A stretch of 64,000 nt of DNA. Source: Gordius sp. MW1 (lineage: Eukaryota > Nematomorpha > Gordioida > Gordea > Gordiidae). Positions 46,876 through 57,821 of the stretch are shown here, in pieces. Made by a program: the position numbers and the translations under genes. The notes under the pieces are model-generated. The model was not told where the DNA came from. It saw only the letters and a list, made by a program, of their open reading frames with translations, and did not search any database. The stretch covers positions 821,001-885,000 of the forward strand of contig OZ038533.1 in assembly GCA_964036665.1 (NCBI GenBank), written 5' to 3'. Every line of letters begins with the position of its first letter. The first letter of the stretch is position 1.

Positions 46876-47733
46876 TTAAAATGTCATATGTTGTTCAGGT
46901 GTTTAACACTAACTGAGTACATCATTTGATCAAAGGTAGTTAAATAGCGCGTCCATTTTAGACCTACGCTATTAAATAGTAATGAGATTAGTGCAATCCC
47001 CATCAAAAAAGATAACTTTGAGATGCGCCTCCATAAAGTAAGGTTACTATTTTAAATGATCCCCTCCCCTATTTACTATGGAGCAAGTCTTGTTAATTTT
47101 ATATCTCACCACATGTGCCATATTCTCTACCTACACTTAACCTAATCATCGTTAGCATTATACATTATTATCATTAGCATACGGTTGTTTGTTACACATA
47201 TATATATAAATATAAAAATTTTGTAAGCTTATTAAACATTTTCCTTACCGTAGGGATGTACATGACTGCAGAGCACATAGCGTGTTGTTTACATTACAAC
47301 TAACATCCCGATATAAATACAATATATTAATCTATTATATTTGCACTACATCCACACTGAAATTCCTCAGAAACTGTGGCAGAGTCCTCGGCGCGCCTAT
47401 TACATTACTAGTCACAGATATAAAATCCTGTCTATGTTATCGAGAGTTTTAAGTTTAAAATACATATTTAATATCGTAAAAATTGTCCGCAATGCAATTT
47501 TAGATTTTCTTTTTTTGATAATATGCTGATATATATAGATGCGGGCCCAATAATTTTAATATCAGCTATTATTTGAACGGATTTATAATAATAAGCACAG
47601 CGCAGTTAAATTTATGGCCGGTAAGTCCTACAAATGTAACAAAACTATACTCAATTTATGAAATTGGATATTCAATGACCTTTAGAAAACTTAGATCAAC
47701 GTTTAGTGTTAATTGAGCAAGGATAACGTTTTA
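46876..47733. other. Spacer between LINE and nested DNA element
   Basis: AT-rich sequence. A 62-codon frame at 47341-47529 has no recognised domain. Nothing else was seen. Confidence 0.4.
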
Positions 47734-47998
47734 AGTGTCCAGGGTTTCTTTCAGAAAAAATGCTCCGGGGGGGTATTTTCAACTTCCGGGGGGGGGGGGG
47801 GGGGTAAAAAATTTTTTAATTGCTAAAGATGTATGACATTTACTGATTTTTATTGGTGATATAAGCGATATATAAATAGATACATACACGCATAATCATT
47901 AAATAAATACATGGCAAGTGTTCTTTTAAGAAAGTATGTTGTAAAGAGAACAGACAGAGCATAAAGCCCCACCTAAGGCTTCATCAAAAATTAGCCAT

Positions 47999-48310
47999 TT
48001 GTATTTAGATGTCCATGAAATCATAAATTTATATGATGGTTTAAGTTTTAAATTTTGCCCATGTTTTTCACTTTCAGAGACTGAGCAATTAGTAGAGCTG
48101 CCAATACACTCATCTTATCAATATATATTAATCAATAAAAACAACTTGCATAATTTTGATTACCAGCATTTTTATCATAAGAAAAAGAAGAGACAGTTTT
48201 CCCCACTCCAGCAGAATTACAATTTTCATCTTGACCTAAAACATGAAAACATAAATAATACTTCTATATTAAAACCAAAATCTTTCTTGCCTCTTTCAAA
48301 GTTCATGTGA
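47999..48310 (+). CDS. Hypothetical 103-residue ORF inside the TIR element
   Basis: The frame starts MYLDVHEIINLYDG and ends LPLSKFM. It is rich in H, N, K and L, with a basic HKKKKRQF patch near residue 60. It is the largest open frame left in the element once the retrotransposon is removed. No transposase signature, zinc knuckle or catalytic triad can be seen. It may be a fragment of a transposase or chance. Confidence 0.2.
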   Translation: MYLDVHEIINLYDGLSFKFCPCFSLSETEQLVELPIHSSYQYILINKNNLHNFDYQHFYHKKKKRQFSPLQQNYNFHLDLKHENINNTSILKPKSFLPLSKFM

Positions 48311-48701
48311 ATTTTACTGCTGGAAGCAGAATAATATCTGCCTTTAACTTATATATATATAAAATATCTAATGCTTAAAAATAATTACCATAATTTCCCA
48401 TAGTAAGGGATAAAACAAGAGTTTTTTTAATTCAGTCCCATCTTTACCTATTACAGACAAACATATTCATGTCTTATTTTATATAAACACAAATACCCAT
48501 ACATAATTAAAATAATTCCAAATTAAATCATATTTACCATCTTTTTTATTAGGCTTTTACTTTTTACTAAAGTAGTGTAAAAGAGTACTTTTATATTTAC
48601 CAGACATCTGCAATTCAAAATAAGCATATTATATCAATAAAAAACAAACAGGAGAATCTATTACTAATAATAATTCTTTTTAAGTTTATAAGTAAGATAG
48701 T

Positions 48702-49005
48702 TGCTGTAGCTCGCCTTTTCCCATACTCAAATTAAGCCTTTTCCCATACTCAAATTAAGCCTTTTCCCATACTCAAATTAACTCATTAGTGCTTTTCCTT
48801 TTTAGTTAATACTCCCACACTCTCACCCATTAGTTATAATATCATTAGTTACTTTCCCACACTCTCACCATGATTTGAGTTCGCATTCATTATTGTAATT
48901 AAGTACATTATTATTCCCACGCTTTTTCCTATATATTACCAAATTATCGCATAAATGGATTCTTGGATTTTTTCCCTTTCTTACGCATTTTATTACGCTA
49001 TAAAA
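48702..49005 (+). repeat. 5' LTR of the Gypsy element
   Basis: 304 bp starting TGCTGTAGCTCGCC and ending CGCTATAAAA, so the 3' end lacks the usual CA. Near the start a 23-bp unit (CCTTTTCCCATACTCAAATT and AAG) is repeated three times. Identical to 52921-53224. Confidence 0.95.
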
Positions 49006-49006
49006 T

Positions 49007-52000
49007 ATGGCGCGGTCGAATTCCAATATACAATTCCATCAATATAATCCTACCGATAGTTTTGACTTATACTTGTCACAATTCAACCATTTTCACAATG
49101 TTATCGGTTGCGATAAAAAATCCTTATTTCTATCCGTTATAGGTACCGAAAATTTCGAATTACTTACAAACCTTATTGCCCCCCAGGACCCTGCAAACCT
49201 TCCTTTTGAAGAATTATGTTTAGCCCTAAAAAACTTTTATTCTCCCAAATTAAACCCAATCGTACAACGCTACAAATTTAATAAGTTGTCCCAAATGGAT
49301 GATGAAACCATCGATGCATTTACAGCAAGATTAAAGGGGGTGGCAATCCATTGCGAATTCGGATCGAACCTTGAAAGTAGCCTCCGTGATAGGTTTGTAG
49401 CTGGATTAAAGAAAACAAAGATTGTTGAACGCCTTTTAGGCATAGAAAATTTGACATGGCAAATTGCGCTGGACACCTCTCGCGCCATGGAAAGGGCAGA
49501 ACTACAATCGCAATTATTGAATCATTCGGAAACAATTCATTTGGTAAAACCCAGGTCCTTAAATTATTGTTATTCATGCGGGGGGAATCATAATCGGGCC
49601 ATGTGTAAATTTCGAACTGCAGTTTGTTTTAAATGTCAAAAAAAGGGACACATTGGAAAAATATGCAAGAGCGAATGCAGTGTTACGCATCATCAAGTGA
49701 ATTATTTGAAGGGATATTCGTCATTTCCCACTTATACATTAAAGGTAAATGATCTAGATGTTAATTTTGAAATTGATACAGGGTCATCAGTGACAATGGT
49801 GAATGGAGGAAACATTGTAGTACGGAACGTTTCTCCACTCAAAACTATCTTAAAGAGCTATAATGGTACAACCATACCAACGAAAGGGAAAACCGAGGTG
49901 ACAGTATCTGAAAATGGCAAACGATTTAAATTGCCGTTAATCGTATCAGAAGGCCATGGCCACAACATATTAGGACGCGATTGGTTGCAACATTTTCCCC
50001 ATATCCTAATTCAACTGGCACATAAATGGATTAAAGATGATACCACTCCCTCTTCAATCAATATGGTTAATTGTTACAATAATTTGAATGATATTACTAA
50101 CAAATATTCTTCGTTATTTGATAATAAATCCACCGGAGTTATTGATTTTTATACAACACTTAAACTTAAACCCGAATCCTCTCCTAAATTTTTTCGGCCC
50201 AGACCAATCCCTTATTTTATTAAAGAAAAAGTGGATAAGGAGTTAGACCGACTAGTTAATGAAGGGGTTTTGAAATCTGTAAAATATGCCGACTATGCAG
50301 CGCCCATTGTTACTGTTCTTAAAAAAAATGGGGGATTACGAATTTGTGGAGATTTCCGAAATTTGAATAATAATCTAGTTGTTGAAAAATACCCTCTTCC
50401 CCGAATCCAAGACTTGTTTTCTAAATTAGCAGGTTTTAGATATTTCTCCATATTAGACCTAAAGGAAGCTTATTATCAAATTAAAATTACTGAAAAATCA
50501 CAAAATATTTTAACAATTAATACCCACAGAGGACTTTTTCAATATACTCGACTTCCATTCGGAATTGCTTCTGCCCCAGCGATATTTCAGCGCTTCATAG
50601 ACTCATTATTTAGGAACATTAATGGTGTAGTATGTTATTTAGACGACATTATCGTGTCTGGGAAAACAATTGAGGATCACAATAAAAATCTCGAAATAGT
50701 GTTTAAAATATTGGATGAGGCTAATATAAAATTAAAACGAGAAAAATGTAATTTTTTACAAAAATCAATTGAATATCTTGGACATATAATAAACGAGGAA
50801 GGAATTCACACAACTAACAAAAATACTAAGGCAATTATAAATGCTCCTGACCCTACATCAATTAAAGAATTACAATCTTTCTTAGGCATGGCTACCTATT
50901 ATGCTAAGTTTATACAAAATTTTTCGACTCTAGCACAACCGTTGTATAAATTATTAAGAAAATCAGTGAAATGGAATTGGACACAAGATTGTATAAATGC
51001 CATTAATAAAATAAAGAAAAAAATAATTAATGCTCCTGTTTTAGTTCATTTTAATCCTCAATTACCATTGCTACTCTCCACCGATGCTTCAGCGGAAGGT
51101 ATCGGCGCCGTTTTATCACATGAAATTAAGGGGTACGAGCATCCCATTTCTTTTGCCTCGCGCACACTCAACGCTGCGGAGAGAAATTACAGCCAAATTG
51201 AAAAAGAAGCGTTAGCCATTATATTTGCATTTCAAAAATTTCGAGAATACATTTATGGCCAAACCTTCACTCTAGTAACAGACCACAAACCACTATTATC
51301 AATATTTAATCAAACCAAAAACGTACCTCAAGCTGTATCGGCGCGACTTCAACGATGGGCTTTATTTACAACACCGTACCAATTTAATATTAGATATAAG
51401 AATACCAAAGAAAACGCTCGTGCAGATATGCTCTCAAGGTTAGCTGTTCCGGACGAAACAATATCTCAAGAGGGAGATATTTGTGCTATTTACGAAGAAA
51501 CATTTAAGCAATTACCAATTACATCGGCAGATGTGGCCAGACATACCCGTCAAGATCCTGTTCTAGGACAAGTATATAATTACGTACTTCACGGTTGGCC
51601 CAAAAAAGTGGAATCGGAACTAGTCGTGTACCATCAACGCCAAAAAGAATTAACAACGCTAAAAGGATGCCTTTTCTGGGGATATAGGGTGGTCATTCCA
51701 CAAAAATTAAGAAAAGATATTTTATATATGCTCCATTTAGGCCATCCTGGTATGACCCGCTCTAGGATTCTAGCCCGTCAACATTTATGGTATCCAGGTA
51801 TCGATAAGGACATCCAAAATTACGTTAATAATTGTAAAAATTGCCAAGAGTGGTTTTCTGGAACACCAGAATTAGCTCCCCAAAAATGGACAAACCCTGG
51901 TAAACCTTGGTCTAGGCTACATTTAGATTTTTGTGGTTCTATTCACGGTTATTATTATCTAATTTTGGTCGATGCATATACCAAATGGCCAGAGATATTC

Positions 52001-52909
52001 CCTATGACCAGCATTAGTGCATCGTGCACTATCAATGCCCTCGAATCGATATTTGCTCGTTTCGGACTACCTAATTCCATTGTTTCAGATAATGGTCCAC
52101 AATTTACAAGTGCTGAATTCAAGGGATATTGCAAAAAAAATAATATTCGAAACATTTATTCAAGTCCTTACCACCCTCGTTCTAATGGAGAAGCCGAACG
52201 TTTTATTCGAACCTTTAAAAATTTCCTATATAAGTCGCAAAATTTTAAAAATGATAAATTATTTAATTTCTTGTTTTCTTACAGGAATACTATCCATCCT
52301 ACAACTGGTTTTACCCCAGCAGATTTGTTAATCAAAATTCACCCCTTAAGTTTGTTTAGTTTTTTAAAACCACACATGATGGTAGGGGAACTTGAAGAAG
52401 ATAATTTTATTAGAAGAAAATTTTTAATCGGTGACAAAGTCTGGGTGAGAGATTTTACAAGTAGTGACAAATTGTGGTGCAAAGGAGTCGTTCGTAAAAT
52501 ACTTGGTCCCGTTTCTTACGTAATCGAAACAGAAGAAGGTATGATGTGGAAAAGACATGGCGACCACATAAGGAAACGATCGGATACAATCATGGAAGAA
52601 GACTTGCCTACACAGGTGACAACGCCCTGCCCCTCTCCTTCTACAGACTTGGCAAATGATTCACCATTTGACGATTACAGCACGGAGCAAGCTAGTTTTT
52701 CACGTACACCACCTATGACGCCCTCCATTAATACTCTTCCATCTACGACCCTTCCTTTTAACTCGCCACCATCCACATCTTCGACGATACCACTTACGTC
52801 CCCGCCCCGTTTGCCGATCGATCCTGACGTAGTTGGACTACCTTCACCTACACTACCACGACGGTCGACCCGAATTAAATACCCGATGCAAAGATACGGA
52901 ATCGATTAA
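49007..52909 (+). CDS. Gypsy Gag-Pol polyprotein
   Basis: 1,300 residues in one frame; the ATG lies two bases after the 5' LTR. Gag is followed by two zinc knuckles near residues 188-223 (CYSCGGNHNRAMC and CFKCQKKGHIGKIC). Aspartic protease: EIDTGSSVTM, about 257-264. Reverse transcriptase: ICGDFRNLN, LPFGIASAP, catalytic CYLDDIIVSG near 543. RNase H: LSTDASAEGIGAVLSH near 690, then TDHKPL. Integrase: HHCC finger (HLGHPG...CKNCQ, about 909-948), then a DD35E core with LDFCGS near 972, SDNGPQF near 1028 and NGEAERF near 1063. The tail is rich in S, T and P. No frameshift or stop was seen, so it may be active. The layout resembles Mag-like or K02A2.6-like animal Gypsy elements, by inference. 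Confidence 0.96.
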   Translation: MARSNSNIQFHQYNPTDSFDLYLSQFNHFHNVIGCDKKSLFLSVIGTENFELLTNLIAPQDPANLPFEELCLALKNFYSPKLNPIVQRYKFNKLSQMDDETIDAFTARLKGVAIHCEFGSNLESSLRDRFVAGLKKTKIVERLLGIENLTWQIALDTSRAMERAELQSQLLNHSETIHLVKPRSLNYCYSCGGNHNRAMCKFRTAVCFKCQKKGHIGKICKSECSVTHHQVNYLKGYSSFPTYTLKVNDLDVNFEIDTGSSVTMVNGGNIVVRNVSPLKTILKSYNGTTIPTKGKTEVTVSENGKRFKLPLIVSEGHGHNILGRDWLQHFPHILIQLAHKWIKDDTTPSSINMVNCYNNLNDITNKYSSLFDNKSTGVIDFYTTLKLKPESSPKFFRPRPIPYFIKEKVDKELDRLVNEGVLKSVKYADYAAPIVTVLKKNGGLRICGDFRNLNNNLVVEKYPLPRIQDLFSKLAGFRYFSILDLKEAYYQIKITEKSQNILTINTHRGLFQYTRLPFGIASAPAIFQRFIDSLFRNINGVVCYLDDIIVSGKTIEDHNKNLEIVFKILDEANIKLKREKCNFLQKSIEYLGHIINEEGIHTTNKNTKAIINAPDPTSIKELQSFLGMATYYAKFIQNFSTLAQPLYKLLRKSVKWNWTQDCINAINKIKKKIINAPVLVHFNPQLPLLLSTDASAEGIGAVLSHEIKGYEHPISFASRTLNAAERNYSQIEKEALAIIFAFQKFREYIYGQTFTLVTDHKPLLSIFNQTKNVPQAVSARLQRWALFTTPYQFNIRYKNTKENARADMLSRLAVPDETISQEGDICAIYEETFKQLPITSADVARHTRQDPVLGQVYNYVLHGWPKKVESELVVYHQRQKELTTLKGCLFWGYRVVIPQKLRKDILYMLHLGHPGMTRSRILARQHLWYPGIDKDIQNYVNNCKNCQEWFSGTPELAPQKWTNPGKPWSRLHLDFCGSIHGYYYLILVDAYTKWPEIFPMTSISASCTINALESIFARFGLPNSIVSDNGPQFTSAEFKGYCKKNNIRNIYSSPYHPRSNGEAERFIRTFKNFLYKSQNFKNDKLFNFLFSYRNTIHPTTGFTPADLLIKIHPLSLFSFLKPHMMVGELEEDNFIRRKFLIGDKVWVRDFTSSDKLWCKGVVRKILGPVSYVIETEEGMMWKRHGDHIRKRSDTIMEEDLPTQVTTPCPSPSTDLANDSPFDDYSTEQASFSRTPPMTPSINTLPSTTLPFNSPPSTSSTIPLTSPPRLPIDPDVVGLPSPTLPRRSTRIKYPMQRYGID

Positions 52910-52920
52910 GGGGAAAGAAA

Positions 52921-53224
52921 TGCTGTAGCTCGCCTTTTCCCATACTCAAATTAAGCCTTTTCCCATACTCAAATTAAGCCTTTTCCCATACTCAAATTAA
53001 CTCATTAGTGCTTTTCCTTTTTAGTTAATACTCCCACACTCTCACCCATTAGTTATAATATCATTAGTTACTTTCCCACACTCTCACCATGATTTGAGTT
53101 CGCATTCATTATTGTAATTAAGTACATTATTATTCCCACGCTTTTTCCTATATATTACCAAATTATCGCATAAATGGATTCTTGGATTTTTTCCCTTTCT
53201 TACGCATTTTATTACGCTATAAAA
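52921..53224 (+). repeat. 3' LTR of the Gypsy element
   Basis: Identical to the 5' LTR at 48702-49005, including the triple 23-bp repeat; directly preceded by the purine-rich primer tract. Confidence 0.95.
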
Positions 53225-54114
53225 ATAGTAATTTAATAATTCTAAAAGCATTTATTTATGTTTATTTACCTATTGATATTTTTTAATTAAAGATATTTTG
53301 TAACTTTCAAGATTGTAAATTAGGGTTCACAGATGTTAAAAAATGATATCTATGAATGAATTCCACCTAATTTGTAGAAAAATTTAATATCGCCAATTTT
53401 ATATTTTTTTATTGACAAATTAAAATAATTTAATGAATTTCCATTTTAGCCTATTAATATAATTTATGACTTCATGATGGAACTTGAGTTCATGCTTCCT
53501 TCAATCAAAACTCTTCGGGGGGGGGGGGGGGGGGGGGGTATTTGAAATTGCCCGGGGGGGGGGGGTATTACCCCCCCGGGCTCCCCCCTGAAAGAAACCC
53601 TGAGTGTCGCAAACGACAGATATAATTGTTACATTGAATATTACCTCTAGGCAATTTAATAGTTTGTATCATGTCAAATATTTAAATTAGGTGGAAATAA
53701 ATGATCATAAATACCAAGCAATTATGACGTTAAATTTGTAATGTTTGAAAGTAATTAAACCGGCAATTGGGGCATCGCTTGATTTCAAGGTTTAATAATG
53801 CTTTCGTTTTTCAGTGAAATAACTATTTTATTTAAGGGGTGTGTCAAAGCTTATTGTTCTCTTCGTCTTCTTTATCAGTTATTTGGTCCCACAGTCGTGG
53901 GGTTGTTTTGATGAGTTTCTTCCATCTTGACCGGGTGAGTGCCATATCCTGACTAATCTTTTTAGTTTTCATTACTTTATCGACTTGCCATTTCCACGTG
54001 ACACGGGGTCGTCCTCTTCCTCTCTTGCCCGGTAAATGTCCAGTACTTTTCGATTTACGTCATTCGTGTGTGCTCTTAGTATATGCCCATACCACGTTAG
54101 CCGATTTTCGTTAA

Positions 54115-55297
54115 TCATGTCCGCCTAGGTTGAATATTTATTTTTGTCATGAGAAAGTCATTCGTCATATGGTCGAGCTTAGTATACTTCAAGCTCCACC
54201 GTATTATTCTCATCTCTGTGGTTTGTAATAGCTTTCCTTCCGTGGTGTTTAATGCCCATTTTTCACTTCTATAGAGTAACACCAGTCTTACGATGGATTT
54301 GTAAGCTTTGCTTTTCAACCATATTGGCATTTTCTTGTCGCACATTACAACGGATATACTTCGCCATTTAAGCCAACCTTTTTGGATGCGGGCATTGACC
54401 TCCGTTGCGCTACCTCCCTCTTGATGTAGCATCGAGCCGAGGCATGTATCTACCTTTGGGTACTTTAACAGGTCAACGAGCGATGGGCTGCTTGTACCGT
54501 TCATTTCCATGCATACCGTTTTTCGATCGTTGACCTTTAACCCATATCCAGCTAAGCGCTTTGACCACTTTTCGGTTTCTTCGAATACTTTCTCCCTTGT
54601 TTCCTCGCATAGTATTATATCATCGGCATATGGCATGCACCATGGCGATGGCTTTTGAATGTCCCTCGTTATCGTGTCTATAATTATATTAAATAAAAAG
54701 GGACTTGAAGCAGATCCTTGATGTAATCCAATTTTAACCCGAAAAGATTTAGAGTCTCCAACTGTCGCCCTAACGCAAGAGTTTGAGTCTTCATAAATAT
54801 TTTTCACAAGCCGTATATATGCGTCAGGGATTGTTTTCTCAGGTACTACCATATTAAATCGCGGGGGACCGTGTCATAAGCTTTCTCCAAGTCGATAAAG
54901 ACCATATGTAGGTCTTTCCTCTTTTCACCATACTTATCCATCATTTGCCTTAGTGCGAAGATTGGGTCGATTGTGGATTTGCCGGCCACAAATCCGAATT
55001 GGTTAGCCGATATTTCCACCTCGTTTTTCAGCCTTGTTACTAAGATCCTTTCCATAAGTTTCAAGGAGTGGCAAGTTAGCTTGATACCCTGTAATTGCCA
55101 CAGTCTTGAGGGTCTCCTTCGCCTTTAAATAAGAGTATAATCGTGCTTGCTCTCCATTGATTAGGAATTCGCTCTTCTACCAATATCTTGTTAAGAAGGT
55201 TCGTTATGGTGGTGACTCCTTCTTCATGACATCCGAGCAATGCTTCCATAGGTATTCCACCTGGGCCATTTGCTTTTCCTTTTTGCATCTTGTTCAT
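54115..55297 (-). pseudogene. RTE reverse-transcriptase fragments
   Basis: Three open pieces (55297-55076, 55064-54846, 54852-54115) in different frames hold RT motifs in correct order: thumb-side GPGGIPMEAL, WRASTIILLFKGEGDPQDC, NQFGFVAGKSTIDPIFALRQ, DLEKAYDTVPRDLIW, GLHQGSASSPFLF and YADDIILCEETREKVF. The usual FADD reads YADD. Two frameshifts lie near 55070 and 54850. Confidence 0.85.
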
Positions 55298-55950
55298 TTG
55301 TGCCCTAACTTCTGAAAGAGTTCGACCATACTTATATTTGGCTCAATTTCGGGAAGGGAATCCCTGTCATTTGCAATATTCATAAGGTTCTTAAAATAAC
55401 CTTTTCACCTTTCCATCACTTCCTTCGGCTTGAATAAGGTTTGACCCTTCTCGTCTTTGACTATTTTAAGAACTCCGACATCGCGGCTTTTCTTCTCCCT
55501 TATCCTGGCCAATTTGTACATAAGCCTATCGCCCCCTTTATGATCCAATTTGTTTGCCTTCTCGGTGTAGGCGGCATTCTTCGCTATTGCAACGGCCTTT
55601 TTTGCGGCCCTCTTGCGTCCCTACACTCTTGATAATTCTCCAACTTCTTTGATTTATGCCACCGTCTATATAGATTTTTCTTTCTTATAATGAAATCCCT
55701 AACCGATTGATCCAACCACCATAGTTCCCTATTCATAGCTTTGCCTCCTTTGGTCTGTCCTAGAACACGAATCGCTGTTTCCTTTATGTCCTTAGATAGC
55801 GTCTCCCAATCGTCGTCTACGTCCCTTTGCAACTACCTTGCACCCAAGAGTGAGGAGGCTTTTTGATGGTATTCATCGTTCGTCGACGTATCCTTTAGCC
55901 TTTCGTATTGAATTCGAGGCTCATAGACCTTTCTTCTTTCGGGAAATACT

Positions 55951-57821
55951 CTTCTGTCTAGTGATGCGGAAAACCCGAGAAAAATCTCGGTCTCGTCTCG
56001 TCTCGAAAAACCGAGACGAGACGAGAATTTAAAAAATGGAGTCGAGATTGAGACGAGAATTTTGATGTCAAGACGAGACGAGACGAGATTTTTTCGGCGA
56101 GATCTCGACTTTTTATTGATCGTTAGATTTTAGTAAATTATTGTGTATTTTAATTTACATGATTTAAATTTAAGATATTAAGTGTAAATCAATAAGTATG
56201 GAATATATTTGATATTAAAAATTTCCTAAGTGTAGTAAATATTATATATTTTTGCAAAAAATTTAAAATTTAGCAATCCTTTACCTAAGTAAGGTTGACC
56301 CATAGGGTATTATTTAAACAAGTTGTTTAAATACGAACCTTGAAAACTACTGATACAATAATTTATTCACACACAAAATTGTTAATACAAAACAGCTGTA
56401 AGAAGAATATATATATTATCGTCAATACGTTACAACGTCGATAATTCACTTTTTATATAATACAATCTATATTACTAATCCTTGCATGGAAAGGTTACAA
56501 ATCCTTACAGATATGTTAATAGTTTTATAATATCTTTAACATATTTGTATTCATAGCATTATTAAATATTACAAAATTTTGGGCTAAGAATGAGTTCTGA
56601 TGGAATAGTAAATATTACTAAAGCATATTTATAATTTGCAGTTACTCATCCTGCATAATGCGGTAATTATAAATTGGTGGTCAATCAATTTGAATAATTA
56701 AGCAAGTTAAACTAAGGTGGCTCTAGATTTTTGAGCACCCGCTAAACGATTTCAAAAGTACAATAGAGTATTTAATGACAGCGTAATAGATTAAATCAAA
56801 ATCTTTTTAAAAGTTTTTATGCTTCAACTAATAGTATACCTCCCAAATTTTTGAATTTTAATAAGACATTATGTGAATATATAGTTTTGTCATATGCTTT
56901 ACTTTTCACATGATACGCTGGGTTGGGTGCATTTAAATTTATTATATTTCCATAATAATGCAATATAAAATAAATACACGAATCTATACTGTATTTAATA
57001 AATAACTATTTAATGGCAAAGTTAGTTAAAATTGGAAGGTAATTATTTGGTAAATTTGATTATAATGATTTATGTCATAAATTTAAATACGTGCAATTTA
57101 AAGTTTAAAACCTTATCTTCTTAATCCTATAATAATGCTGCTTTTATTGTTGTTTTTACAACGATTTGATATGTGCATCTAGTTATCAATTCTGTAAATA
57201 ATTATCTTAGCATTAAAAATCACTCGCACTTTATGGTTTATAACGCTATAGACTATAGTAAACATGCAATAAACACTATGGGATACAATTGATGATGGTA
57301 ACAATAGACTTAGTCTATAAAGAATTTTTAACCAGGGTTAATAAAGGGTCTCAATATGCAACTAAGTTAACTATATGCGAACGTATTATTTATTAAGTCT
57401 ATTTATAGTTGACAAAAACAGTAAATTTGATACAAATTTTATAATTTGCTAAACAATTAAATTAGATTTTATATACTTCAAATTTATTTATGGTCTTTAG
57501 TCTGCACTTTCCATAGAAAATGTTATTTATATGTATTAATATATGTTTATATTGTCAATGAGAAGTCGTGTCCCGCTAAATCTTTGAAAAGTCTGTGCAT
57601 TAAAGTTTTTTAAAAAATATAAAAATTTGCCATTTGCATTTTTAAACACTTTTTTCATAAAACAGGAGCTGTATATATTTTTTTTAAAAAGTCGAGACGA
57701 GACGAGAATTCTCGTCGAGACCGAGATTTTTCTAGACCGAGACGAGATCTTTATAATCTATCCCAAGACGAGACGAGATTTTGTTTTCGAGACCGAACGA
57801 GATCGAAACACTACTTCTGTC
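55951..57821. mobile_element. 1,855-bp hAT-like element with GAGACGAGAC subterminal arrays
   Basis: The element at 55959-57813 is flanked by a perfect 8-bp duplication CTTCTGTC (55951-55958, 57814-57821). It starts TAGTGATGCGGAAAAC and ends in the inverted GATCGAAACACTA. Only the outer TAGTG and scattered bases match, but both ends carry many copies of GAGACGAGACGAGA / TCTCGTCTCG (about 55975-56110 and 57690-57800). The 1.6-kb interior is AT-rich and has no transposase motif, so it is non-autonomous. Removing it re-joins the RTE endonuclease frame (MDLD to RRVFPERRKVYEP). Confidence 0.9.

Larger units (their letters stand above)
48697..53229 (+). mobile_element. Intact Ty3/Gypsy LTR retrotransposon
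   Basis: The element at 48702-53224 (4,523 bp) has two 304-bp LTRs that I found identical base for base, and a perfect 5-bp duplication ATAGT (48697-48701, 53225-53229). Between the LTRs one uninterrupted Gag-Pol frame occupies almost all of the interior. A purine tract AAGGGGAAAGAAA (52908-52920) abuts the 3' LTR. The identical LTRs mean a very recent insertion. The host site is the TIR element at 47740-53602. Confidence 0.97.
47734..53608. mobile_element. TIR DNA element interrupted by the Gypsy retrotransposon
   Basis: The left end at 47740 reads CAGGGTTTCTTTCAG and the right end at 53602 is its exact inverse CTGAAAGAAACCCTG (15 bp). A 6-bp direct repeat AGTGTC flanks them (47734-47739, 53603-53608). 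Long G runs sit just inside both ends (about 47767-47803 and 53517-53571). Without the 4.5-kb retrotransposon the element is about 1.33 kb. A 103-codon frame (47999-48310) lies inside but matches nothing I know. A 6-bp duplication is unusual for hAT, so the superfamily is open. Confidence 0.75.

Noticed and set aside
47767-53571. Possible G-quadruplex regulatory element from long G runs
   Set aside because: The runs sit just inside transposon ends and such lengths are prone to sequencing error; no gene context supports regulation.
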